Of a DNA stretch of 64,000 nt, positions 21,765 to 32,734 are shown piece by piece (position 1 is the stretch's first letter; each line of letters starts with the position of its first letter). Where the stretch lies: positions 1 through 64,000 of the forward strand of contig JACCIC010000376.1 in the NCBI GenBank assembly GCA_018907035.1, written 5' to 3'. The notes under the pieces were generated by a model. The model saw only the letters and a program-made list of their open reading frames with translations, was not told the DNA's origin and did not search any database. This DNA is from Sycobia sp. Sy_11. Lineage: Eukaryota > Arthropoda > Insecta > Hymenoptera > Epichrysomallidae. The translations under genes were made by a program, and so were the position numbers.

Positions 21765-23582
21765 CTATAGCACGGCGAGGCACTCACGTTCGGTGACCGA
21801 ATAGTTACGCTCAGCCGCAGTCATCGTGCGACTAGCGTAGGAGAGCACGCGCTCCACGCCATCAACAGCTTGCGTGAGCACGGCGCCTAGTCCCGAGTCG
21901 CTGGCGTCCGTTTGGATGACGAACGTTTCTCCAAACGACGGTCGAGAAAGGACGGGTGCAGATGCGACGAGCGCCCGGATTTGTTCGAAGGCTTGCTGTT
22001 GCTCTTCTCCCCAATGGTACTTGATGTTCTTCTTGGTTAATCGGGTGAGAGGCTCAGCAAGCGTTGCGAAGTTCTCTAAGAACTTGCGATACCAGGACGC
22101 AAGGCCTAAAAACCTACGGAGCTGCTTCAGGTTCTTTGGTGCGGCGTAAGTCAAGATTGGTGCAATCTTATCCGGATCGGGTCGAAAACCGTCACGATCC
22201 ACGAGGACGCCGAGGAACCGTACCTCCGCGAGTCCGAATTTACTCTTCTGCCGATTGATGGTCAAGCCGGCATCGGAAATCCGTCTCAGGATATGTTCGA
22301 GCCACCTGAGGTGCTCGTCAAAGCTCTCCGTAGCGATGATCACATCATCGAGGTAGGCGAAGGCCACCGGCTCCATTTCAGGGCCGATCAGCTTATCGCT
22401 TAACTGCTGAAAGGTGGCAGGGCCACCGGCGACACCATATGGCATACGGGTCCATTCGAATAACCCCATGCCTGGAACCGTGAAGGCAGAGAGGTGTCGC
22501 GATTCCTCACGAAGAGGGACCTGATGGTAGGCGCTGCTGAGGTCCAGGGTGGAGATGTATCGCGCATTTCTCAGTTTCCGTAAGATTACGTCCATGTAAG
22601 GAAGCGGGTACGCGCTGACCTTGGACACGGAATTCAATTTGCGATAGTCCACACAGAATCGGTAGCTCCCATCGCTCTTGCGAACCATCACGACGGGGCT
22701 AGACCATTCGCTGGTTGACCTGCGAATTACGCCCTGATCAAGCATCTTGCGAACTTGCGCATGCATTTCCAGCTCTATCTTCTGAGAGACCGGATAATAA
22801 CGCTGCTTAATCGGCTTAGCATCGCCGACATCGATCACGTGGTCGGTCAGATGTGTGCAGCCCAAAGGCTGATCAGCCGGAGGCAGCATCCGGTCGAGGA
22901 GTTCCTCGAGAGCTCGGCGTTGACTATCGTCAATATCGGCCAAGCCTATAGAGGCAAGCGAATACGCCGAGGTAACTGAGACGGTGCAGAGTTGTAACGG
23001 AACGAAATCCGCAGCACCCTCGATCGACATGGTGTTGTCGCGCGGGTGGATGACCGCATTGAAGGCGCGGTAGAAGTCTGCACCGAGCAGACAGTCATTT
23101 TCCAAGTCTGGAATTATGATGACGTCTAGCTCTATTTCTACGTCTGCTATGGCAAACGGAAGGGCCACCTGGCCTATTATCGGCTCAATTTTTCCCGTGG
23201 CGAGTCGAGCGCCAGATCCAGGGAAGGGTCGAACTAGACGACCGAGGGCAGATGCAATCTGCAGGCCGATTGCTCCGAGAGCTGTACGAGCAGCCCCTGC
23301 ATCTAGCAGTGCATGAATGCGAAACTCGCCTATGCCTACCTGTACCCACCATCGTGAATACCGATCGGGGTCGACACTTGTGGCTGAGTCAGTGGAGTCA
23401 CGGTCGTGATGCTCCTCCTTTACAGACAGGAGGGGGCAATCATCATTACCCTGTGTCCTCGCAGCTGCATGCTGATCTTCAGAGGTCTCACGGAGCGTAG
23501 GGGCGAGTTGGACCTCAATTACTCGCCCTTTTTCGCATTTCCCGAACACTCGGGACAGCTGCGCAAGGTGTGGCCAGGCCAA
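21765..23582 (-). CDS. gypsy pol, protease and reverse transcriptase
   Basis: 605 codons in the -1 frame relative to gag, overlapping the end of gag by 64 nt, as expected for -1 frameshift expression. A retropepsin-like motif is at about residues 90-105 (ALLDAGAARTALG, with DAG at the active site). Reverse transcriptase follows: GSYRFCVDYRKLN, TLDLSSAYHQVPL, then AYLDDVIIATE with the catalytic aspartates. An RNase H start is at about 555 (VIQTDASDSGLGAVL). Products would act in cytoplasmic virus-like particles. The true translation start is by frameshift, so the first Met is arbitrary. Confidence 0.93.
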   Translation of the reverse strand: MAWPHLAQLSRVFGKCEKGRVIEVQLAPTLRETSEDQHAAARTQGNDDCPLLSVKEEHHDRDSTDSATSVDPDRYSRWWVQVGIGEFRIHALLDAGAARTALGAIGLQIASALGRLVRPFPGSGARLATGKIEPIIGQVALPFAIADVEIELDVIIIPDLENDCLLGADFYRAFNAVIHPRDNTMSIEGAADFVPLQLCTVSVTSAYSLASIGLADIDDSQRRALEELLDRMLPPADQPLGCTHLTDHVIDVGDAKPIKQRYYPVSQKIELEMHAQVRKMLDQGVIRRSTSEWSSPVVMVRKSDGSYRFCVDYRKLNSVSKVSAYPLPYMDVILRKLRNARYISTLDLSSAYHQVPLREESRHLSAFTVPGMGLFEWTRMPYGVAGGPATFQQLSDKLIGPEMEPVAFAYLDDVIIATESFDEHLRWLEHILRRISDAGLTINRQKSKFGLAEVRFLGVLVDRDGFRPDPDKIAPILTYAAPKNLKQLRRFLGLASWYRKFLENFATLAEPLTRLTKKNIKYHWGEEQQQAFEQIRALVASAPVLSRPSFGETFVIQTDASDSGLGAVLTQAVDGVERVLSYASRTMTAAERNYSVTERECLAVL

Positions 23583-25483
23583 CTACAGCCCCAGCACAAG
23601 AACCGCGGATCAGGACCTGCTGTCCGACCTTTGTTCTTGTCACTGAGGGGCTCGTGCACCAGCTTTCCTTTGAAGGAGGGCTTCCTCTCCGACTTAGGTG
23701 AGGTCGGCGCTCTGGTTTTTCCTGTACGCGGCGACCTCGGGCGTGAATCGCGACCGCTCCTCTTCGGGATAAGGGCTGCGACGCCTGGCGCCTCTAAATC
23801 AGGTGAGGTGGCTCTAAAGCCAGCCTCTTGTAAAACTTCTCGCACCAGAGCTTTGAAGTTGGGCGGCTTCACGTCCACGGCCGCGATTCTTGGTTTCGGG
23901 CGCGTTCGAGACGTGTCGGCCGCATGGAAGGCCACTTCGGGCATTATGCAGTCCTCAGGTGATGGCGGTGGCTTATAATTTCGCTCCGCATCGAGGACGC
24001 ATTCGGCCTCTCGAGCAAGCTCGATTAGCCGATTGACGCTCGTAATCTTCTCCCGCGGAACTAACTTCTGTATCTCCGGGAGTAGATTACGGTATATCAG
24101 GGCGAGTTGCTTGTCGTCCGACCATGGTTCTTCGAACCGATTGAGAATCGTTAACAAACAAAACACGTAGTCACGTGTTGGCTCGCGCTTCGCCTGCGTA
24201 CGCCGCTGCGCTTCGCTGATTAGCTCAGCTTGGAAGCGTCGATCGACGCCGTAGCAGCTCCGGGCTGCGTGGCAGAACTCTTGCCACGTGGTCCAGTCCT
24301 TCCGAGATAGACGGTACCAATGCAGGGCGACACCGTCGAGGAGCTCCGTCATGGCATTGAGCATGTCCTCGTCCGTGAGCGGTGTCAACCTGCGACATTC
24401 CGCGATCCTTTGCAGAAATTCTTCTACACTTTTCCCCTTGGCACCATTGAATCTAATTTTCCATTGGCGCACGGTCTTACCAATATCCGTGCGCTGGGCC
24501 AAGGTGCTTGACAGCGTTGATCGCGTTGTATTCGCGGGCGAGCTCATCACATCTCGATCCATGTGATGTCCCCCCCTTCCAGGCCCTTGGTACCGAGGGT
24601 GGCAAGGAGCCGAAAACGTAGGCTCGCCGGTCGACCCTACAAACCTATTATTGTTGATGTTTTTGTCACTTTCCACGTATTGCAGATCGTACGTGTCTTG
24701 GAAAGTGACACGGTCGCGTCGCGCCGATTTCTGCAGCTGCTGCTGGATGCTGGCTAGCGTAGCGTGCATCTCACTTTGCCTCTGCTGCAAATCTTGGACA
24801 GTGCAGTTTTGGTGTTGCATCCAAGTTTGCAGCATATTTTGCAGGCCATGTAATCCCTGACGAAGGTTTACATTGTTTTCGAGGTCAGTCGGTTGAGGCT
24901 CGACTGTTGTATTTGTCGCCTGAGATGCGACTTGGGTTCGACGTGTGGTGTCATTCGTGACACCCAAGTCGGGAGGCGTAATTACGCTCGTGGTGGCTGC
25001 CTGAATCGGCGATTCGTTGGCAGTGCTCCATGCGAGCGGTTCATGCCTGTTCATCTCGGCCAAATTGAAGTCGATCAGATTTTGTATTTGGTGATCGACA
25101 GCTGTTGTTATATTTCTTTGATCTGTGCTCGGGTAAATTTCCCGAGCCTGCTGTATGTCAGCTGATCCGTCCGCTTGTTCGGCGTACGTCGCTTCCATTC
25201 GATCCAAAATATAAGTTTTTGTTGCGTCGCGCATTGTCGAGGTGACGATTATCTTTAACAGATTTTTATCTCTTCGCGTGCGTGTTTTTATACTATCACT
25301 GTCACTCTCGCATTCCACAAAATCTCCTGGGCTATAATTTCCTGCTAGTCTATGGTATAGCCTAGCAGCCCTTTGAAATGGGGAACCCTCATTTTTTAAT
25401 TCTAGTTCCGCTGTAATTAGGTTTGTTTCTTCCTCACATAGGCTTTGAAGCCAGTCGTTAAATTCGTTTGGCGGATTTGCCAT
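23519..25483 (-). CDS. gypsy gag
   Basis: 654 codons from MANPPNEFNDWLQSL. A retrotransposon-gag capsid region lies at about 345-480 (VRQWKIRFNGAKGKSVEEF, LDGVALHWYRL, YRNLLPEIQKL). A single zinc knuckle near residue 632 reads CWGCSWPGHTLRSC (C-x2-C-x4-H-x4-C). The Gln-rich region at about 215-260 could form a coiled coil. The stop lies inside the 5' part of pol, leaving a 64-nt overlap. Confidence 0.92.
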   Translation of the reverse strand: MANPPNEFNDWLQSLCEEETNLITAELELKNEGSPFQRAARLYHRLAGNYSPGDFVECESDSDSIKTRTRRDKNLLKIIVTSTMRDATKTYILDRMEATYAEQADGSADIQQAREIYPSTDQRNITTAVDHQIQNLIDFNLAEMNRHEPLAWSTANESPIQAATTSVITPPDLGVTNDTTRRTQVASQATNTTVEPQPTDLENNVNLRQGLHGLQNMLQTWMQHQNCTVQDLQQRQSEMHATLASIQQQLQKSARRDRVTFQDTYDLQYVESDKNINNNRFVGSTGEPTFSAPCHPRYQGPGRGGHHMDRDVMSSPANTTRSTLSSTLAQRTDIGKTVRQWKIRFNGAKGKSVEEFLQRIAECRRLTPLTDEDMLNAMTELLDGVALHWYRLSRKDWTTWQEFCHAARSCYGVDRRFQAELISEAQRRTQAKREPTRDYVFCLLTILNRFEEPWSDDKQLALIYRNLLPEIQKLVPREKITSVNRLIELAREAECVLDAERNYKPPPSPEDCIMPEVAFHAADTSRTRPKPRIAAVDVKPPNFKALVREVLQEAGFRATSPDLEAPGVAALIPKRSGRDSRPRSPRTGKTRAPTSPKSERKPSFKGKLVHEPLSDKNKGRTAGPDPRFLCWGCSWPGHTLRSCPECSGNAKKGE

Positions 25484-27158
25484 CTTTTATTTCTTTTCGT
25501 TGAAAATTAGAAGAAGACAAACGAACAAACGGAAAAAGAAAAAAAAGTACAACGTGAGAAAAATAGAGCGTTACAGCCAAAGTTTTCGATTAAATAATTA
25601 AAAGCAAATAATTAAAAGCCGGCAATCTCAAGAGATAGTGGAGTGCGAGGGCGAAAACGCAAAAATTAGGGGCGACTGACGCAAAAAAAACAGAAAATAT
25701 AAGAGAAAAAGGATTCAACAATTTTCAAAAATTATCAAAAGAAATTTACCAAAAATTTTTCCAAAGTTCTTATTTCGGCTTTCGGATTCTCGATTTTCCA
25801 AAAAGATTTATTGTGAAACTGTAATAGTTCTTCCTTTTTATATTTTTTTTTTTTTTAAGCAATGTAAAAAAAAAATACAAAAATATAAAGAAAAAGAGGA
25901 AAACACAAAAAAAACAAAAAAAAATAAAAATATAGTTTATTTTTAGTTCTTTTATAACTTCTACAAAAAAAAAAAATTTTATTTTACAGTTTTCCAAAAA
26001 AAAAACTTCAATTTTTGGTTTTCGAAAAAAAAACAAAAATTTTAAATTTTTAGTTTTCACAAAAAAAAAAAATTTTCAATTTTTCGTTTTCAAAAAAAAG
26101 GAAAGAAAAATTAAAAAAAAATTTAATTTTGGTTTTCAAAAAAAAATTTTAATTTTTAGTTTTCGGAGAAAAGAAAATTTCAATTTTTAGTTTTCCAAAA
26201 AAAAAAAATTTTTTTAAATTTTAGTTTTCGAAAAAAAAAAAATTTTTTAATTTTTAGTTTTCGGAAAAAAAAAAAAAATTTTAATTTTTAAATTATACTG
26301 CACAAATATTAGAGATATTACAATATCAAAATGAAGATCCGAAAGCGAAAAGCATAAAGGGGATAATCAATTTTGATCAAATTAAATTGAGAGCAAAGAA
26401 AAATTTGCGTTAGTCGCATGTACACTGTATGTACAGCGTAGAGTCGCGGTGGTGTGTGTATGTGAGTATACACAGATCGCTGACTTCGCTATTTATAGTC
26501 GACTATGTGTAATGAAGAGAACTTTTAATTATATTTAATTTACACTAAATGTTCCTTATGCCTATAATGGCGAAAATTTTATTATTATATTATAATGGCG
26601 AATGTGAATCTATTTATATCAGTTATATTTTCATATTACGCTATCTTAAAAATTAATTATTGATTAATTTTAGTTTAGCTTAGATGGAATTCACATATTT
26701 AATTTAAGCTAAATTTTAAAGTTACATCCAATTAATATATATATATATATCAATATTATATAAATTAATGTATATGTGTCTATTTAACTTAAAATTAGTT
26801 TTGCTTGAAAAACTGCACAAATATTATATTACCGTATTCGGCATTATATTTCACTTGTGCTGCTTTTCATCCGCTTTCGCCGAATTGCCGTTGGCCTTGG
26901 CCGACTTCGAGAGTGTTTACATCTACGAGCTCGCAACGTAAACACTCGTGATGTGCTGTGCGTTCGCACTCTGTAATATTATAATTTTCAATATAATAAA
27001 ATTATTAAGTTGTTTTCGCGCATCCGCGTCACTTGCGAATATTCGCCGGGGCACTATGATATAATATATTATTACATATATATTATAAAATGTATACATG
27101 CAATAAGATATATAAAGATATATGAAATATTCTTATATAAAGTGCGATCCCGAGATCG
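25484..27158 (-). other. long A/T-rich leader of the gypsy element
   Basis: About 1.7 kb between primer binding site and gag. From about 25960 to 26290 it consists of irregular 35-40-nt units of an A-run, TTTTAATTTTTAGTTTTC and another A-run. A short inverted repeat with GTGTTTAC/GTAAACAC arms lies near 26915-26950. No frames of interest are present. Confidence 0.75.
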
Positions 27159-27170
27159 CGTTGGGCGCCA
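27159..27170 (-). other. primer binding site of the gypsy element
   Basis: The minus strand reads TGGCGCCCAACG immediately inside the 5' LTR. This is the usual position and sequence type for a tRNA primer site in Ty3/gypsy elements. Confidence 0.88.
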
Positions 27171-28120
27171 TGTAACGGTGCGCGTGTCCGCCTCGAGCAC
27201 GAGGACGGCGGGCACGGCCGTTGCAAATTCGTGCCCGGCTGGGCTTAGCCCCGAAGGATTTCGGCAAGGGAGAGGGGCGGTTCGCGAGGGGCGAATATCG
27301 CGTTCAGGATTGCGCGTGAGGTAGGGCGGCTAACGGACCACCCACGAAATAATAAAATAAAAATAATTAAAATTCAAACAAGGTTTAATAACGCCGTGCA
27401 AACAAGAATACAACGCAGCGCCTATATATGAGGCGTGCGGGACGCAGGCCGAGGGTCGCCGAGGCGACGGCGCGCGAGGCGTTCGGGAAGAGAGAGAGAG
27501 AGAGAGAGAAAAAAGGGGCTGCCACTTACAGCGAGTCGGGGCTCGATGATCCCGCAGCGTGCCCTCGTCCGGCAGCAGCACCTTCCTTCACCGGGAGCGG
27601 CGGTGACGTCGCCGTCCAGAAACCCCGGGATGGGGCGGTTATTCCGCGGAGACGGGGTCTGGCGACAAGTGCGTCCGCTCGGGCCCGTCCTCAGTGCGAG
27701 TGCGCTGCACGCACACACAATGCCGTGGCACAAACACGCGCGTTCGGGAGTGTACCCTCCCCGAAGAAGAGGTACGTAGCGAGGGGGAACACGTGGAGCA
27801 CGAGGCGTGTTCCCGTAGACGATGACCAAGACGACACCGTAACAGCAAAGAAAACAAAGCACGTGGAGCGAAAAGCCGGCTAAAACGCGTGTTCAAAGCT
27901 CGCGGCCTTCTCTCTATCTCATCCTTCGCGCGCGTGGCCGTCTCTCCCCATTCCCCGCTCTCTCTCTCACTTACCTCTCCGCCGGTGGTTGTGCGTCGGC
28001 CTGCAACATATAAACATTTCTACATATAAATATACAGATAAATATGTACATGCTACAGCTGGAGAGAGAGCAATGGGACGGGGAAGGCAGGCGCACGCAG
28101 TGCTTGCGTTCCTCGTCACA
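27171..28120 (-). repeat. gypsy 5' LTR
   Basis: 950 bp, nearly identical to 18644-19591. It is the promoter-bearing LTR for the minus-strand element. Confidence 0.95.
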
Positions 28121-28537
28121 ATATATATATATATATCTGTTTCTTGCTGTATATCCTGTTTATATACATTTTCATACAATTATCCTTAACCTTATCTACA
28201 TTATTCCAATTTTAATCGTGCTGCAGCTGGAGTGTATCTTCTTTTAAACTGATCGTGAATTAATGCTGAGCGTATGATTTTAAATTGGCTCTTTCGTGGC
28301 TGTTTTTTATTTGAAAATCTTTATTAGTTTTGCACATCACTCCACTCTGATTCGCTGCGATCTGTAACGTAGAGAACTATGTTAATAATTTAATATTTCC
28401 TTGGTAAAGTCTAACGTGTGTTTCTACTCTTAACCCCTTCGTGAATATGTCGGCTACTTGTTCGGATAATTTTACCCATTTTATATCTACTAAATTATGG
28501 TTAACGCACTCTTTAGGGTAATATTCGTTGCGATCTA

Positions 28538-29191
28538 TCATATGCCAAGTCTACTGCTACCATCGGTTTTATCGCAGGCTAAAGCGTTTTGATTGTCGCA
28601 ACACAGCGTTTTTGAAGACTGGTTTACCTGGAGTGTAATTTTGATGGAGTTATGAATCGTGATCAATTCCTGGCACGCGTTACGCATAGCTAGATGCTTG
28701 GCAAGTGGATAGGACTGCACATGGTTTTTTCTGAGTTTCCAACCAATATTATTTCCATACAGCTTTATTACATAGCTGCATGTGGTTAGTGAAACTTTTC
28801 AATCGGATAGACTGACATCCGAATAAGCTGTTAGCCCATTTTGAGTACCCTGAAATGTCAGTTCTAATTCTTTTCTCCCTGCCAGATATTGGAAGACTTT
28901 TTTGACCATTTCCCATTCGAAATCTGTTGGTTTTATTTGGTGCCTACTAAGGACGTTAATTGCGTAAAATATATCGTGTCGAGTTGAAATTACCAAGTAC
29001 AGAAATGAACCTACAGCTTCTCTATACAACGTGTTCGGAATTTCGACGTTTTTATCTTCAGTTTCTTCTCTGTTTTTACGAATCGAGTTTGTAGCATCGT
29101 TTTCCGTAACGGGTGTACCTATCGGTCTAGTTATCTCGAATACGAAGTGCTTAAACATGTTATTTATGAATTTAGTTTGACTCAATTTCAT
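28538..29191 (-). pseudogene. copia pol, RT C-terminus and RNase H remnant
   Basis: The frame 29191-28799 includes YREAVGSFLYLVISTRHDI and the VLSRHQIKP block, characteristic of the copia RT-RNase H connection. The frame 28720-28538 has the later ...LAMRNACQELITIHN and LCCDNQNALA motifs. They are separated by a frame break. Confidence 0.85.
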
Positions 29192-29225
29192 TGTTTGATT
29201 GTTTCTATCGCGATCTATACTAATA

Positions 29226-30512
29226 TTAGGTTGTCAAATATCTCCCTTCCGCCTTTTTGTCTTATGAATTTCGCGGCTATGTACAAAGTGCTACAGAGCT
29301 CGTATCTGGCAATACTATAAATTATTTGAAAGGTTTTGACATAACGTACAAAACGACGCTATGCATGATTAGTTTGGATATTGCGTTCAAAAGTTATGGA
29401 CGTGTAAACATGGAGTTAACTAACACTGAAATTCGCGCTATTTTAATATTTTCCTTCGTCAATGGCAAATCCGCTAGAGAAACGTTCCGTGAGATTAATC
29501 GTGTTTTGGGGGATGGCACGCTATAAACCGCAGAGGAATGGTTTCGATGATTCAGAGCCGGTGAAAACAATACCATGGATAAGCCAGCCGGCGGAAGATC
29601 TTTGACGACGAATACCGATCAAATCATAGAATTTATCGAGTTAGACCGGCATGTAGCATCTCGTGGCCTCGCCCAGGAGATAAAAGTTAGTCTCCAAACC
29701 ATTTTAAACTATCTGCAAAAGGCTGAATACAAAAAAAGCTTGATGTTTGGGTGCCGGATCATTTGATGCAAAAAAACCTTCTGGACCGAATCAACGGCTG
29801 CGATGTGCTGCTGAAATGGAACGAACTCGACCCATTTTTGAAGCGGATGATAACTGGCGACGAAAAATGGATTACATACGACAATATCAAGCGAAAACGG
29901 TCGTGGTCCAAGGCTGGTGGACCGTCCGAAACATTGGCCAAGCCCGTATTGACGGCCAGGAAGGTTTTGCTGTGGGTTTGGTAGGATTGGAAGGGAATCA
30001 TTCACTATGAGCTACTCACATATGGCCAGACGCTTAATTCTACCATCTACTGTGAACAACTGGACCGCTCGAAGCAGGCTATCGAGCAGAAGCGTCCACA
30101 GTTGGCCAACAGGAAGCGTGTAGTGTCCCATCAGGACAAGGCCAGACCACACACTTCGTTAATGACTCGTCAGAAGCTACGGGAGTTCGGATGGGAGGTT
30201 TTATCACATACGCCATATAGCCCGGACATAGCGCCAAGTGATTACCACCTGTTCCTGTCTATGTCGAACGCCCTTGGTGGTGTAAAGTTGGATTCAAAAG
30301 AGGCTTGTGAAAAGTGACTGTCCAAGTTCTTCGCAAATAAGGAGAGGGGTTCTTGCGAGAGGGGTATTTTGAAGTTGCTGTCTAGATGGAAACAGATTAT
30401 CGAACAAAACGGCGCATATTTGAAATAAATCCGATCACTGTAACACTTTTTATAAAGCCTTGAATGAAGAGCAAAAAAGCGGAAGGAAGATATTGGAAAA
30501 CGTAATACCTAA
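29226..30512 (+). mobile_element. mariner transposon inserted in copia (full length, dead)
   Basis: About 1.29 kb with inverted ends: TTAGGTTGTCAAATATC at the left, and the reverse complement of the right end starts TTAGGTATTACG and shares CTTCCTTCCGC. Transposase pieces on the plus strand: HTH part (MELTNTEIRAILIFSF), the TGDEKWITYDNIKRKRSW block with the first catalytic Asp, a SHQDKARPH block where Asn of the usual HDN motif is Lys, and TPYSPDIAPSDYHLF with the third Asp. Stops and frameshifts break it at about 29525, 29765, 29984 and 30317. It must be younger than the copia it interrupts. Confidence 0.9.
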
Positions 30513-31340
30513 AAATTCTTTCGATTTGTCGAAAATCATGACTTGAAATTCTTTGTTGAGATTCTTGATAGTTTTAGAAATTTCATTTTCATCGTTTTCC
30601 ATTATTACAATGTCATCTATATATAGTACCATTACTAATATTTTCCTATCTCTTGATTTGACAAACAGACACGGGTCTAAATCGCTGTTCGCAAAGTCTT
30701 GCTTATTTGCGACCATCGTGAATTTCATGTTCCATCTTTTCGGATTAATTTTTAAACCATATATTGAACGCTTTAATTTGAGTATGTTATTTTGTATATG
30801 TTCTTGACACTCGGTCAGGCCTTTTGGTAATTTTAAATAAATGTCGTCTTCTATGACTCCGTAGAGTAAAGCTGTTTCTACGTCTAACTGTTTAATTTAC
30901 AAATTGAATTTGTTAACTATTGCCAGAAAAGCTTTAACTAAAAACGATCTTGAAACCGCTGCATATGTTTCGCGTATCTTATAGTTATGTTTATCTCTAA
31001 AACCTCTTATGACTAGCCTAGCTTTGTATATAATTTTACCTTCACCATTGGTCTTGCGTTTGAATACCCAGCGCGAATCTAATATGTTTGGTTTCATTTG
31101 CTCTTTGTACGTCCTATCTTGGCTTATTTCTATAAATACATCTTTATCTATCAATAAATTTATTTCCAGTCGAATCGCGTTCTTCCAAAACTTGCTCTCA
31201 AGTGTTCTGATAGCTTGCCTATATGTTTGTGGGTCTTTATTCATTTTGGTTAACAAGGCATGATATCTGATGTCTGTGTCCCTATCACTCTTTCCTACAT
31301 CTAATGTATATGTAATTTGACTGTCTATCTTTTCAGTCAT
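30513..31340 (-). pseudogene. copia reverse transcriptase remnant
   Basis: 31340-30897 holds the RT start (LDSRWVFKRKTNGEGKII, KARLVIRGF). 30728-30530 holds LVMVLYIDDIVIM with the catalytic aspartate pair, then KEFLGITF, where the mariner insertion begins. A stop lies between the two pieces. Confidence 0.85.
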
Positions 31341-31757
31341 GCTACGTGTTTTTTGGGTTGGAATCAGCGTTTAATTTAGCCTTTTCTGTATCTGTATTTG
31401 TGGTTGTTAATTCGACTCTATTTCCAGCACCTAAGTGGTTTATATAAATTTAACTCTCGATAAACCTAACATCCCTTGATTCGAATATTTTTCTATCTTC
31501 CGGTAGATATATTTTGTAACTGCTGTTTCTAACTAAAAATCTCCTAATTCCTGTCGCTCCGAATTTAGTCTCAACCCCTCTTTGTTTTCTAAATACAGCT
31601 ACACATCCGAATAGTTTCCATTTAGTAATATATCGATGTTGACTTTATTGGATAACATTTGTAATGGTATATTGCAATTAATAGATTTGTGAGATGTTCT
31701 ATTATATATGTAGTTGACAGTTTTCACTGCTAAGTCCCAGCAGGTTGGTGGCATACT

Positions 31758-32348
31758 TCAATCATGTATTATTGTTCTTATCTTGTTTTCTATTATGCAA
31801 TTGAATCGTTTTGCGACTTCGTTATGTTTACGTGTATCTGGACATACTAGCTGAAGCTGAGCACCTAGTTTATTTAATAAATTTACAATGTCTGCCTCTG
31901 TAAATTCTGTGCCCTTATCGGACCTCAAAAAACACACCTTATCATCTTTATCGAGAATATTTCTCAAACTCCTAACTATTCTTTCGAAATATTCGGAGGT
32001 ATCACTCTTATGACGCATGGGATAAGCCAGTGCTGCCCTTCTGTAATCGTGTACTATGACTAGTATGAATTTGTAGCCTGTAGGATGCGATGAGGGATTA
32101 AACAGCCCCATCATATCAGCGTGAAGAATTTGTAGCGGTCTAGACACTCTCTATCTTGTCGTAGTAAAATGTAACCTCGTGCTTTTGCTGACTAGACACG
32201 TCTCGCACTTGAATACATCGCGTATATCTGACAGCTCTGATTTGAGCAAGATGTCCGGATTGTATTTAAAGAACTCTATTAGATATTTGCTGAAGGCATG
32301 ACCTAGTCGCAGATGCTGTATCATTACTTTACTTAGTTTGTTTTGCAT
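31758..32348 (-). pseudogene. copia GAG-pre-integrase and integrase remnant
   Basis: 32348-32151 has the zinc-binding HLRLGHAF...CETCLVSKSTR module. 32147-31758 has the integrase core: LHADMMGLF with the first Asp, FLRSDKGTEF with the second Asp, and NEVAKRFN near the expected Glu. A single stop/frame change separates the two. Confidence 0.85.
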
Positions 32349-32691
32349 TCGCGGCCTTCACTGCTCGTAACTTGCTTTACTTTATTTGACTCCCTATCGC
32401 CTGTAATTGTCAACAGATCCGAGTCACTGTTGGTAACTTCAGATGTTTCGAGTGTTTCATTGTTTGACGCTTCCACCATGATACTTCTGTTCCTCGTCAT
32501 ATAGTTATGAACAGCTGCTCCATCAGCTCACTGTGCTTCACCTATTTTGCTTTGATGTTTATTTTGACCTACTCTTAGTGTGAATATTTAGAAGGAAGAT
32601 TCATATTCGCCTGTCAAAATTGATTCTTTCCTTCTTGGGTCTAATATGTCTATTCTTTTATTGTTGATGTATATTTCTAATCCCTGTTCTA

Positions 32692-32734
32692 TTATCTAAG
32701 AACTTATTCTTAAAGAGAATAAGTTCTTAGATAA
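32692..32734. repeat. perfect 19-bp inverted repeat
   Basis: TTATCTAAGAACTTATTCT, a 5-base loop (TAAAG), then the exact reverse complement. It lies between the copia gag and integrase debris. Confidence 0.95.

Larger units (their letters stand above)
18644..28120 (-). mobile_element. young Ty3/gypsy LTR retrotransposon, nearly complete
   Basis: About 9.5 kb in minus orientation. It has LTRs of 948 and 950 bp that differ at only a few positions, a primer binding site TGGCGCCCAACG beside the 5' LTR, and a G-rich polypurine tract (minus AGGGGGGCG) beside the 3' LTR. Three long frames encode gag, protease-RT and RNase H-integrase. There is no env: only about 230 nt separate the integrase stop from the 3' LTR. 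The target is an (AT)n tract with an ATAT duplication. Near-identical LTRs mean recent insertion. One in-frame stop interrupts pol. Confidence 0.95.

Noticed and set aside
25770..26060. 96-codon Phe/Lys-rich ORF
   Set aside because: It comes from polyA/polyT tracts in the gypsy leader.
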